Source: Orbaceae bacterium ESL0721 (GTDB taxonomy: Bacteria > Pseudomonadota > Gammaproteobacteria > Enterobacterales > Orbaceae). Taken from it: a stretch of 64,000 nucleotides of DNA. Positions 19,179 through 29,847 of this stretch are shown here, piece by piece (within the stretch, counting starts at the first letter, position 1; every line of letters begins with the position of its first letter). Under the pieces are notes generated by a model. That model had not been told where the DNA came from. It saw only the letters and a list, made by a program, of their open reading frames with translations, and searched no databases. Position numbers and translations under genes: made by a program. The stretch covers positions 372,001 to 436,000 of the forward strand of contig JAQTHZ010000001.1 of assembly GCA_029433365.1 (NCBI GenBank), read 5' to 3'.

Positions 19179-21308
19179 CTATATTTTTAGTAATAGATCG
19201 ACTAAACCACTCTCCCTCTCTGTCTCATTTTTTATGGTTTGTGACAAAATGGCATCATTGGCATAGATAGTTACTGATTTTTTAGCACGCGTAATAGCAG
19301 TATAGAGCAGTGACCGGTTAAGTATAGGTGTATACTCATTTGGCAACACAATATTGACATGATCAAACTCAGAACCTTGCGATTTATGTACTGTCATCAC
19401 ATAGGCCGTTTCATGTTCAGGGAGTCTAAACGGTGAGAAACCGCGAATCGATCCATCAGGGAAAGGAAAGTAGACACGTAATTTAGGATTTGACCTATTA
19501 TCAATATAGTTCGACTGTTCATCAGTAAACTGGTTTGGATCTGTTTGAACCTGACTACTATCGGTTGGAAAGGCGATGCCGATATCACCATTAAAGAGCC
19601 CAAGTGCACGGCTATTACGTAGAATCATCACCGGTCTACCCACATACCAACTTCCAGTTAGTGTAATAAATTTATGTTTTGCCAGCTGTAACTCAATCTC
19701 TCGATTTAATCCCACTACCCCATAAGGCCCTTCTCGTACTGCACTGAGCAGTCGATATTGAGCAAATTTTTGTAAAATAAAGGCAATTTCTTGGCTACTG
19801 TAATTGCCTTGTAGATTAATAGCTTGTAGATACTGTTTATAGTGATTAACGCTATCTGCTAATACCTTTTGAAAAGAGCGCGCAAGTGAATAGTGGTTAA
19901 TATCATCAAATGTTGCTGAATTAAGCAGCGTTTTCACCGTTCTCATCTCTCCAGCATTAACTGCTGTAGCTAAAAAACCAATTCCAGATGAATCATTAAA
20001 TCGGTAACTTTTTTGCAATAAACAGAGGCTATCAGCGAGTGTTGCAGTTTGATGGGGCAATTGCAGTTCAGGCTGTTCACCAGTTGCAATGGCATACCCA
20101 GTTAACTCGGTTAACTCTTTTGCCCGTAAGTCAGTGTACCCCGTTTTCATTAATGCACAGAGATCACCAAATACAGCACCCGCTTCAACTGATGAGAGCT
20201 GATCTTTATCACCCAATAAAATAAGCCGCGCTGCCTCGGGCAGCGCATCTATAACACGTGCCATCATGTTGAGATCGACCATTGAAGCTTCATCAATAAC
20301 TAAAAGATCAAGGTGGAGCGGATTATGTCGATTATAGACAAAGCTACTACTATCAGCTTTAGCCCCTAACAGGCGGTGTAAGGTAATCGCTTCGCAACTT
20401 AACTGCACGCCATTTAAGGCTAGTTTGGCAAAAGCTGTGGTTAAAGATTCTGTTAAACGCGAGGCAGCTTTACCTGTTGGGGCAGCAGTAACAATGCGTG
20501 TTTTAGGCTGCTGTAGCAAAATTCCAGCTAAGATTTTCGCTACTGTTGTGGTTTTACCAGTTCCAGGTCCACCAGAGATAATAGCGATTTTACGGGTTAA
20601 TGCCACAGCTACAGCCACTTTTTGCCAATCTATTTCAGGAGTTGAGTCAGAATGTATTGCGTAATTATCATCATCGCTACTCTTGGTTAAATTATTCACA
20701 ACTTGATCGGTAAAAAGTTGATCAATAATCGCTTTAATAGAAGATATCTCTTCATAATCGGCTGCTCTACACTGTTCAGTACTCTTATAAGTGAAAGCTC
20801 TATTATTGATGATACTATTTTGACAATTTTGAATAGAATTGTTTTGAATAGAATAGTTTTGAATACAACTGTTTTGGATGCAACTGCCTTGGTTAATGAC
20901 ACTATTGCGCTTAAAAAAAGCAGCGACCTGCTTCTCATCAAACCACATACGCTGAAAATAGAGCCGATTATTAATTAAGATGAGCGGCGTTAATTGACTT
21001 CCATCACTAACAAGCTCTTTTTCTGTAGCTAACTGTAACAGATATTGCCAATCTTTTAGATCAGGCGCCTCTATTAAATACCATATCTCACTATCTTGAT
21101 AACTAAGACGAGATAGATCAAGGCAGACATGCCCGGCACGTACCTGTCGACTTAACTCTAAAATTAAAAAAGAGAAACGCTTAATAGCCAACTCATCATC
21201 AAGTGCCATCTTCTCAGTTAAAAACTGGGCGAGATGGATATCTAATAAGCTAATTTCACTGTGGTTATAGCGCTTTGGCTTAAACTGATTTAACCACTCT
21301 GTTAACAT
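19179..21308 (-). CDS. recD: Exodeoxyribonuclease V subunit alpha (RecD helicase)
   Basis: 5'-3' helicase subunit of RecBCD, processing double-strand breaks and degrading foreign DNA. Walker A GGPGTGKTTT, DEAS-type motif II LLVIDEASMVDL, LLGDKDQLSSVEAGA, and the C-terminal MTVHKSQGSEFDH motif are intact. The product is 709 residues against 608 in E. coli. Much of the excess is a linker between the N-terminal domain and Walker A, containing a Ser/Cys-Ile-Gln-Asn repeat (about residues 136-165). recB and recC are not in the window. Confidence 0.95.
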   Translation of the reverse strand: MLTEWLNQFKPKRYNHSEISLLDIHLAQFLTEKMALDDELAIKRFSFLILELSRQVRAGHVCLDLSRLSYQDSEIWYLIEAPDLKDWQYLLQLATEKELVSDGSQLTPLILINNRLYFQRMWFDEKQVAAFFKRNSVINQGSCIQNSCIQNYSIQNNSIQNCQNSIINNRAFTYKSTEQCRAADYEEISSIKAIIDQLFTDQVVNNLTKSSDDDNYAIHSDSTPEIDWQKVAVAVALTRKIAIISGGPGTGKTTTVAKILAGILLQQPKTRIVTAAPTGKAASRLTESLTTAFAKLALNGVQLSCEAITLHRLLGAKADSSSFVYNRHNPLHLDLLVIDEASMVDLNMMARVIDALPEAARLILLGDKDQLSSVEAGAVFGDLCALMKTGYTDLRAKELTELTGYAIATGEQPELQLPHQTATLADSLCLLQKSYRFNDSSGIGFLATAVNAGEMRTVKTLLNSATFDDINHYSLARSFQKVLADSVNHYKQYLQAINLQGNYSSQEIAFILQKFAQYRLLSAVREGPYGVVGLNREIELQLAKHKFITLTGSWYVGRPVMILRNSRALGLFNGDIGIAFPTDSSQVQTDPNQFTDEQSNYIDNRSNPKLRVYFPFPDGSIRGFSPFRLPEHETAYVMTVHKSQGSEFDHVNIVLPNEYTPILNRSLLYTAITRAKKSVTIYANDAILSQTIKNETERESGLVDLLLKI
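20826..20900. repeat. In-frame 15-bp minisatellite inside recD
   Basis: Five 15-bp units, the first three close to GTTTTGAATAGAATA on the plus strand and the last two diverged. Because 15 is five codons, they encode tandem pentapeptides of the SIQN type without breaking the recD frame. Confidence 0.85.
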
Positions 21309-21371
21309 GTCTCTCCTTTTATTATTAACGGTATAATTTATTATTTAGTTATCGTCTAGTTATAGTTTAAA

Positions 21372-23024
21372 TTATAGACCAGTAATCACTTTATCCTTTG
21401 GATAGGTCAATTTAAAGCTGAAATGGATATCTTTTGTCTCATCTGGTTGTAAAGATAAATGCCACTGTAATAAACCACTCTCTTTATCATAAGTAGCATT
21501 ATCATATTTTGCTTCATCCAGTACAATATTTTGATTTTGGATTACTGGCAATTGATCATTAACCATAATCTCAATTGGTAATGATTTACTATTTTTTACA
21601 GAGATCGTATAACCAATTTTTTGACTGACTTTACCGTTTGGAACAGCCGCAATCTCATTGAGATCGCAATTACGCTTTACAATAATATCCTTATCTTTCC
21701 CCAACATAATATTAAGATCTTTCTCATCTCTATTTGCTGGAATCGAAAAATCACCAATATAACTATTCGCAAAGTAAATTGTAGCCATGCCAGAGAGTAG
21801 ATTTAACGATTGCCAATCTGGAATAGTCGCTTGTAAAAACACTGAACTATCAACTTTTGGTGTTGTTAAGAAAAGATATTTAGCATCGATCTCTTTGGTT
21901 TGTAAAGTGACCCTATTATCATACGTTTGGCTTTTAAGCGTATAAGGGAGATTAACTTGGTAGGTTGCACTTACTTCACTTTTACCGAGGTCTGCTTCAA
22001 ATGCGTCATTATCGGTTTTTACTATCTCATTATGATCACCTTTTGAAGTAGCCACCTTTGCGGATGTTCGGCTCTTATCCTTATTTGGCATATCAATTTG
22101 CCACAGATCAAGATTAGGCATATTTAGCCTATAAGGCGAACTTTTTTTACTGACTAGCGCAGTAGATAGGGTAAGATTAATATTTTGCCAATCTAGACCA
22201 CTACTTTGAAAAAGATGGGCATTATAGGTTAGTTGTAATGGCGAATTAATATCAGCCACGCGCACATCATACGATGGCGTCCAACCTGAGTTCATCCTCG
22301 CATCTTCATTAGTAATCGTGTAAGAGAGCGAAAGTGGTACAGTGATATCACTATCGGAATAGATTTTTAAGCCAATAATATTATCAAAAATTACTGGATT
22401 ACTACTTTTTTGTTCTATCTGGGTCTCATAACTACCAACTTGCGCATTGAGATCTTCCAATTTAGTCTGTAGAGCTGCCTGCTCATTCAAAGCAGCAGTG
22501 AGATTATTTTTTACAAAATCTAAAACATCGCCCATATCTTTATTTAGATCCGTACTATTTTTTAAAAGACTCTCCATATGATTGCCTTGTAACAGTGCGA
22601 TAACCTCTGACACAGCGGCAAACTCCACTTCGGTTGCTTGATATTCCGCCTCAAGTTTCCGTTTCTGATCCCGTAATGCTTTAATCTCATTATAAAATGC
22701 TACTTTACGAGGATTATCGTAGAGAAGACGATCACTCTCATCAGAGATTACACCCATTGGATCGCGTTTTTTTACCGATAAAATCTTTACACCAGGCGCA
22801 TTAGCAAAACCGATCTGCATATAATTTTGTTCAATATTTTCACTAATACCATTGATATAAATATCGTTTTCACCTTGAACTAGCGTAATATCTGTTTTAG
22901 CATGTAGCTCTGCGCCATCTAAAAAAAGTGTTGCATTGTCAACAGTCATACTATTTAGCTTCTGATCAGCACAGATGGATGTTGAAAAAGCTAATATAAT
23001 TAATGCTAATTTACTCATCTTCAT
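21372..23024 (-). CDS. DUF4139 (mucoidy-inhibitor-MuiA-like) secreted protein
   Basis: Family of unknown function. A signal peptide is visible (MKMSKLALIILAFSTSICADQ). The N-terminal region (about 25-110) fits DUF4140, residues ~105-200 are predicted coiled coil (KALRDQKRKLEAEYQATEVE onward), and the rest fits the beta-rich DUF4139 domain, with the typical RMNSGWTPSYDVRVADI and LLQWHLSLQPDETKDIHFSFKLTYPKD end. Stand-alone gene between recD and nadR, presumably periplasmic or outer-membrane-exposed. Confidence 0.8.
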   Translation of the reverse strand: MKMSKLALIILAFSTSICADQKLNSMTVDNATLFLDGAELHAKTDITLVQGENDIYINGISENIEQNYMQIGFANAPGVKILSVKKRDPMGVISDESDRLLYDNPRKVAFYNEIKALRDQKRKLEAEYQATEVEFAAVSEVIALLQGNHMESLLKNSTDLNKDMGDVLDFVKNNLTAALNEQAALQTKLEDLNAQVGSYETQIEQKSSNPVIFDNIIGLKIYSDSDITVPLSLSYTITNEDARMNSGWTPSYDVRVADINSPLQLTYNAHLFQSSGLDWQNINLTLSTALVSKKSSPYRLNMPNLDLWQIDMPNKDKSRTSAKVATSKGDHNEIVKTDNDAFEADLGKSEVSATYQVNLPYTLKSQTYDNRVTLQTKEIDAKYLFLTTPKVDSSVFLQATIPDWQSLNLLSGMATIYFANSYIGDFSIPANRDEKDLNIMLGKDKDIIVKRNCDLNEIAAVPNGKVSQKIGYTISVKNSKSLPIEIMVNDQLPVIQNQNIVLDEAKYDNATYDKESGLLQWHLSLQPDETKDIHFSFKLTYPKDKVITGL

Positions 23025-23192
23025 TACGATCTATTCCTTTCTTAACAATTTTTTTATTTTAAATATTTTTTGTAAAAGATATATTATAAGTGTCTACTAA
23101 TCAAACAGAGCTAACAAAACGAAAAATACTATTACACATAACCTTAATGGTTACAAGTAAGATATCTTTAACTTTTTATTGAAATTTTTCTT

Positions 23193-23205
23193 ATGTTTTA
23201 GGGTT
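23193..23205 (+). repeat. Dispersed 13-mer ATGTTTTAGGGTT
   Basis: Exact copy 30 bp before the nadR start, within its likely promoter region; TTATACT and TTATAAAA follow directly. Confidence 0.7.
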
Positions 23206-23234
23206 ATACTGGTTATAAAAGTGATTAATAGTAA

Positions 23235-25134
<1,900 letters not shown>

Positions 25135-25168
25135 ATTAAAAAAGAGATAGAAGAGAAAAATCAAACTG

Positions 25169-25234
25169 TAAACCCTAAAACATTACCTAAAAACATTCAA
25201 TATTCTAGCAATGTTTTAGGGTTTATGTTTTTTT
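25169..25234 (+). terminator. Terminator of nadR-pnuC built from two 13-mer motifs
   Basis: Perfect 16-bp inverted repeat: 25169-25184 pairs with 25210-25225 (loop 25 bases), followed by seven T. Each arm contains one exact copy of ATGTTTTAGGGTT in opposite orientation. This is the way uptake signal sequences form terminators in Pasteurellaceae and Neisseria. Confidence 0.85.
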
Positions 25235-25328
25235 AAATTAAACTGCAACAATAAAATAAAAAAGAGATCTATAATTTGTTGATTGAAGAGGCTATTTGGT
25301 TAAAAAGTTAGCCCATTTTTTTATAAAT

Positions 25329-25362
25329 AGTTTTATTTCATCAATAGTTTTATTTCATCAAT
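25329..25362. repeat. 17-bp tandem duplication at rpn 3' end
   Basis: Two exact copies of AGTTTTATTTCATCAAT that include the last codons and the stop of the Rpn-family gene. Confidence 0.75.
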
Positions 25363-26310
25363 AGATAGACCAGTAACAGAACAAATTAGAGTAAGATCAA
25401 CACCTTGATTTAATAGATTACGTGCAATTGTCTTAGTAGTTTCAGTTGCCGCTTCTTGCCTGCCAGCTAATATACCTTCACGAATGCCCTCTTCCCGACC
25501 AATCTGTTTTAAATATTCTGTAAAAGTCACTGTATCGCCCCCTCTGTAAAATTCTGAATTACTCTCTAGCGCTTCAATAAGTTCATCATAGTTGTCGATT
25601 TTACCATCATCAAAAAGATAAAGTAAGAGCATCTTTATCTGTTCATATGCCAATTCACCATTGCAGAAAAAGAGCCTTGTAGATTCTAATATCTCTATAA
25701 CTTGTTTTTGTTTGAGATCACGCATCACATAGAGTAGAGCCCCTAAATTTTTTAAGTTATCGATACATTTATCCTCAATTTTTGAAAGATCTACTATTTG
25801 AAAAGGGGATGTATAAATCTCTTTAGCTTTACCTTTAAAATGAAATAGATTTAACCAATTTAGTGTTATTGATTCTGGATGCTTTCTCTCACCGCTATAA
25901 AAAAGTATTGGGTAAATAAGCGGTAAGGTTATCTGATTTGGATATTGTGCAATATGTTGCCTTAGGACATCCATTGCATAACTCATCAATCGAAAACTGA
26001 TCAGTTTATCGGGCGTACTTTGATGTTCGATAAGGAAATAGATATAGCTATTTTCACCCTCTTTGGTATCAACACTGTAGAGAAGATCGCTATAGTATGC
26101 TGAAAAATTGGGTTCAATAAATGAGTTAGGCGATAATTTAATCGTATCTAAATTGCATAGTGCAAGTAGCTCCGCATCGACACCAAGCACAAAAAACTCC
26201 TTTGCCGCTTTATTATAAGAGAGATATTTTTTAAATAACTTATCATGTGGTTGATGTATTGATGAACGTTTATCATTCTCTTTCACTTTTTTATTGTTCT
26301 CTTTTTCCAC
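25333..26310 (-). CDS. Rpn-family recombination-promoting nuclease / putative transposase
   Basis: Member of the Rpn (YhgA-like, PD-(D/E)XK) family; E. coli RpnA-E are DNA endonucleases that promote RecA-independent recombination. The N-terminus has the family opening HDKLFKKYLSYNKAAKEFF, followed by SVDTKEGENSYIYFLIEHQSTPDKLISFRLMSYAM, which carries the catalytic E and the E-x-Q motif. C-terminal residues (~270-325) hold GREEGIREGILAGRQEAATETTKTIARNLL, a helical tail typical of the family. 325 residues. A 17-bp tandem duplication (25329-25362) covers its last codons and stop. Confidence 0.88.
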   Translation of the reverse strand: MEKENNKKVKENDKRSSIHQPHDKLFKKYLSYNKAAKEFFVLGVDAELLALCNLDTIKLSPNSFIEPNFSAYYSDLLYSVDTKEGENSYIYFLIEHQSTPDKLISFRLMSYAMDVLRQHIAQYPNQITLPLIYPILFYSGERKHPESITLNWLNLFHFKGKAKEIYTSPFQIVDLSKIEDKCIDNLKNLGALLYVMRDLKQKQVIEILESTRLFFCNGELAYEQIKMLLLYLFDDGKIDNYDELIEALESNSEFYRGGDTVTFTEYLKQIGREEGIREGILAGRQEAATETTKTIARNLLNQGVDLTLICSVTGLSIDEIKLLMK

Positions 26311-26654
26311 AATCGTCTCTCTTTTTAGCTAACTAATCGCTCATATTATTTTTAATTAAAAGATATTTGTCTTAATGTAACAGTAAAAATGGGTGACAGA
26401 TCTCAAAAATAGCGCTTAATTAAGACACTATTTTAAAAACCTTGCGATCGCTATTCAAAAAAAGAGACTATATTATGTCGATTTTAATCATTTGCTTTTG
26501 ACTGTTAATAGAAAGTTATAAGGCAATTTATAACTAGAACCAAACATAACTAAAAAATAGTAGATTAGATCAAACAAAGCGCCAAATCAGACTCGAAAAT
26601 AGCGACATAAAACGGTATGATAGTGCGATATTTTTTGTTAAAAGGATAGAGAGT
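26311..26654. promoter_or_regulatory. Divergent rpn / hldD spacer
   Basis: 344 bp, no gene. It contains an imperfect hairpin (AAAATAG at 26405-26411 with CTATTTT at 26428-26434) and a GCGATCGC palindrome near 26444. TATGAT at 26616-26621 is a possible -10 for hldD, whose start is preceded by AAAGGATAGAG. Confidence 0.35.
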
Positions 26655-27581
26655 ATGATCGTAGTCACTGGCGGTGCTGGTTTTATTGGTAGCAATATTG
26701 TTAAAGGGTTAAATGATCAAGGATATAGTGATATTTTAGTGGTTGATGATCTCACAGATGGGACTAAATTTGCCAATCTGGTTGATCTCAATATCACCGA
26801 TTATATGGATAAAGATGAGTTTATTGCTGCCATTTTATCTGGAGAGAGAATGGGCATTGAGGTGATCTTCCATCAAGGAGCCTGCTCATCTACCACCGAA
26901 TGGAATGGTAAATTTATGATGGAAAATAATTATGACTACTCCAAAGATCTCCTCCACTACTGCTTAGAATCAAACATCCCTCTCCTTTATGCTTCATCGG
27001 CTGCAACCTATGGCGGTCGTCATGATCACTTTATCGAAGAGCGTCAATATGAGAAACCTCTTAATGTCTATGGTTACTCAAAATTTTTATTCGATCAATA
27101 TGTAAGGGATATTCTACCTGAAGCAAAATCACCTGTTTGCGGTTTCCGCTATTTTAATGTCTACGGTCCACGCGAATCCCATAAGGGAAGCATGGCTAGT
27201 GTCGCTTTCCACCTTAATCAAGAGATTAATAAAGGTGAAAAACCGCAATTATTTACTGGTAGTGATCAATTTAAACGTGATTTTATCTATGTTGAGGATG
27301 TGGTTGCGGTCAATTTATGGTTCTGGCAACATAAAATCTCTGGCATCTATAACTGTGGTACCGGCAAAGCGGAATCATTTCAAACCGTAGCTGATGCAGT
27401 ATTGAAGTACCATAAAGATAGCAAGATCGACTATATTCCCTTTCCTGATCATCTAAAAGGTCGCTACCAAACTTTTACCGAAGCAGATCTAACAAAATTT
27501 AGAGCCACAGGCTGTCCAATTAAATTTAAAACTGTGACCGAAGGTACCACGCTATATATGCAGTGGTTAAATCAGAAATAG
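26655..27581 (+). CDS. hldD: ADP-L-glycero-D-manno-heptose 6-epimerase
   Basis: Short-chain dehydrogenase-type epimerase making the ADP-L,D-heptose donor for LPS inner core. N-terminal NADP-binding [19 protein letters not shown], then [16 protein letters not shown] and the catalytic Tyr-Lys in [13 protein letters not shown]. 308 residues, as expected. First gene of a heptose operon: waaF follows after 12 bp. Confidence 0.96.
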   Translation: MIVVTGGAGFIGSNIVKGLNDQGYSDILVVDDLTDGTKFANLVDLNITDYMDKDEFIAAILSGERMGIEVIFHQGACSSTTEWNGKFMMENNYDYSKDLLHYCLESNIPLLYASSAATYGGRHDHFIEERQYEKPLNVYGYSKFLFDQYVRDILPEAKSPVCGFRYFNVYGPRESHKGSMASVAFHLNQEINKGEKPQLFTGSDQFKRDFIYVEDVVAVNLWFWQHKISGIYNCGTGKAESFQTVADAVLKYHKDSKIDYIPFPDHLKGRYQTFTEADLTKFRATGCPIKFKTVTEGTTLYMQWLNQK

Positions 27582-27593
27582 AGAGGCAATCTC

Positions 27594-28667
27594 TTGAAAA
27601 CATTAATTATTGGACCATCATGGGTTGGCGATATGATGATGTCGCAAAGTCTCTATCGCACCTTAAAACAGATAGATCCAGATAATCAGATAGATGTAAT
27701 GGCGCCAGCGTGGTGCCGCCCTTTATTGAGTAAGATGCCAGAGGTAAATCTTGCTATCCCAATGCCGCTAGGTCATGGTCAATTTGCATTAACTAAACGT
27801 TATCAACTGGGTAAAGCATTGCGGGATAACCATTATGATCAGTCGATTGTTTTACCTAACTCTTTTAAATCAGCTCTGATCCCTTTTTTTGCTCAAATTC
27901 CTAAACGTACCGGTTGGCAAGGTGAGTGCCGTTATGGTCTATTAAATGATCGGCGCAAATTAGATAAGCAGGCATTCCCTTTAATGGTTGAGCGTTATAT
28001 TGCGCTTGCCTATCCTAAAGCTCAGATTCACTCTGCTAAAGATCTCCCCGCTCCCCTGCTCTATCCAAAATTAGCGGTAACCGAAGGTGAGATGAGTGAC
28101 GCGCTTAAAGAATTTGCCATTAAAGCAGATGGTAGACCTTTAATTGGCTTCTGCCCTGGGGCAGAGTTTGGACCCGCTAAACGGTGGCCTGACTACCATT
28201 ATGCTACATTGGCGGATAAATTGATCAAAGAGGGTGCAACCATTTTACTATTCGGATCAGCAAAAGATCACCCTGTTGGCGAACAGATTAAATCGCAAAT
28301 ATCAGAATCAAAAAACTGTATTAATCTAGCCGGTAAAACACGCTTAGAGCAGGCAATCAGTTTAATTGCAGCATGTAGTGCGATTGTGACTAACGATTCA
28401 GGTTTAATGCATGTTGCTGCTGCATTAGGTCGTCCATTAGTTGCACTTTATGGTCCAAGCAGCCCAGATTTTACCCCCCCACTCTCAAATAAGGCTAAAG
28501 TGATCCGTTTAATCAGTGGCTATCAGCGAATACGCAAAGGGGATGGTTTGCAGGGCTATCATCAAAGTTTAATTGATATTGAACCGAATATGGTTTTTGA
28601 TACGCTAATGGATCAATTAGTAGCTACTGATCAAGAGAAAATTATTAATAAGAAAGGCAATAACTGA
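27594..28667 (+). CDS. waaF: ADP-heptose:LPS heptosyltransferase II
   Basis: Adds the second heptose to the LPS inner core. The start KTLIIGPSWVGDMMMSQSLYRTLK, PNSFKSALIPFFA, GFCPGAEFGPAKRWP and VTNDSGLMHVAAALGRPLVALYG are characteristic GT9 WaaF segments. The start codon is TTG at 27594, behind AGAGG. 357 residues. Its TGA overlaps the waaC ATG by one base. Confidence 0.95.
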   Translation: MKTLIIGPSWVGDMMMSQSLYRTLKQIDPDNQIDVMAPAWCRPLLSKMPEVNLAIPMPLGHGQFALTKRYQLGKALRDNHYDQSIVLPNSFKSALIPFFAQIPKRTGWQGECRYGLLNDRRKLDKQAFPLMVERYIALAYPKAQIHSAKDLPAPLLYPKLAVTEGEMSDALKEFAIKADGRPLIGFCPGAEFGPAKRWPDYHYATLADKLIKEGATILLFGSAKDHPVGEQIKSQISESKNCINLAGKTRLEQAISLIAACSAIVTNDSGLMHVAAALGRPLVALYGPSSPDFTPPLSNKAKVIRLISGYQRIRKGDGLQGYHQSLIDIEPNMVFDTLMDQLVATDQEKIINKKGNN

Positions 28668-29635
28668 TGCATGTACTGGTTGTTAAAACATCATCCATGG
28701 GCGATGTACTACATACCCTGCCAGCATTAACCGATGCAGCAAATAACCTTCCTGAAATCACATTTGACTGGGTAGTCGAAGAGAATTTTGCCCAGATACC
28801 AGATTGGCATTTTGCCGTAAAAAAAGTTATTCCCGTTGCCATTCGCCGTTGGCGAAAAAACTGGTTTGCTGCAAAAGTAAAGGAAGAGCGGCGGCAGTTT
28901 ATTCAGGAATTACAATCAACACACTATGATGCCGTAATCGATGCGCAAGGGTTAATTAAGAGCGCTTTTTTTATTACCCGTAAAGCGCGAGGCATAAAGC
29001 ATGGGCTAGATTGTAAAAGTGTTAGAGAGCCGATTGCCAGCTGGTTTTATGATGTTAAACATCATGTTGCAAAAGAGTTGCATGCGGTTGAGCGAGTGCG
29101 GCTCCTGTTTGCGCAGTCATTAAATTACCCCTTACCGCAAAACCAAGGTGATTACGCCATTGCGCGCCACTTTTTTTCGCAATCTACTGTTGAGGATGCG
29201 CCCTATCTCACTTTTTTACATGCAACAACGCGGGATGAAAAACATTGGACGGAATCCTCATGGCGTGAATTAATTGCGTTAATTGAACCTTTAGGTTATA
29301 AGGTAAAATTACCATGGGGCGCCCCACATGAGTATGAACGGGCAGAGCGCCTTGCAAAAGGGTTTAAGCATGTTGAAGTTTTACCTAAGTTATCACTTAG
29401 TGAAGTTGCCGCTATTTTGGCAAAAAGTAGCGCAGTAGTCTCAGTTGATACCGGCTTAAGCCATTTAGCAGCTGCTTTAGATAGACCAAATATCACCCTT
29501 TTTGGTAAGACGGATCCTAAATTGATTGGTGGATACGGCAATAATCAACATACTATTATTTCGCCAGAGAGAAGTATGGCAACCATTACACCAAAAGAGG
29601 TCTATCAAAAGTTGCTTACTGTTATAAAAGATTAA
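28667..29635 (+). CDS. waaC: ADP-heptose:LPS heptosyltransferase I
   Basis: Transfers the first heptose onto Kdo of lipid A. GT9 family: N-terminal MHVLVVKTSSMGDVLHTLPALTDA, DAQGLIKSAF, and the C-terminal VVSVDTGLSHLAAALDRPNITLFGKTDPKLIGGYG. 322 residues. Last gene of the hldD-waaF-waaC operon. Confidence 0.95.
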   Translation: MHVLVVKTSSMGDVLHTLPALTDAANNLPEITFDWVVEENFAQIPDWHFAVKKVIPVAIRRWRKNWFAAKVKEERRQFIQELQSTHYDAVIDAQGLIKSAFFITRKARGIKHGLDCKSVREPIASWFYDVKHHVAKELHAVERVRLLFAQSLNYPLPQNQGDYAIARHFFSQSTVEDAPYLTFLHATTRDEKHWTESSWRELIALIEPLGYKVKLPWGAPHEYERAERLAKGFKHVEVLPKLSLSEVAAILAKSSAVVSVDTGLSHLAAALDRPNITLFGKTDPKLIGGYGNNQHTIISPERSMATITPKEVYQKLLTVIKD

Positions 29636-29705
29636 TCTTTTAAATTAATCCATTTATTGAATAAATTAAATAAATTGAATTGAATAAACTAAATTAAATA
29701 AACCG

Positions 29706-29747
29706 AATTAATATTAACTAATAAGCTCTTATTAGTTAATATTAATT
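29706..29747. repeat. 42-bp near-perfect palindrome
   Basis: Twenty-bp perfect arms (29706-29725 and 29728-29747) with a two-base centre, all A/T except three G/C pairs. It lies between convergent waaC and the sensor kinase gene, and could be a bidirectional terminator, though no T run follows in either direction. Confidence 0.65.
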
Positions 29748-29847
29748 ATATTTGACCCCCAAAAATTATAAAAATATTTATCCGATTAATAGTTTTAAAT
29801 AGTTTAAATATAGTTTTTACAGAGGTTGGATAATGAGAGTGTTGATT

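Noticed and set aside
20703-20978. Open frame opposite recD around the 15-bp repeat
   Set aside because: It exists only because the repeat lacks stops in that frame; no start context and recD is clearly the real gene.
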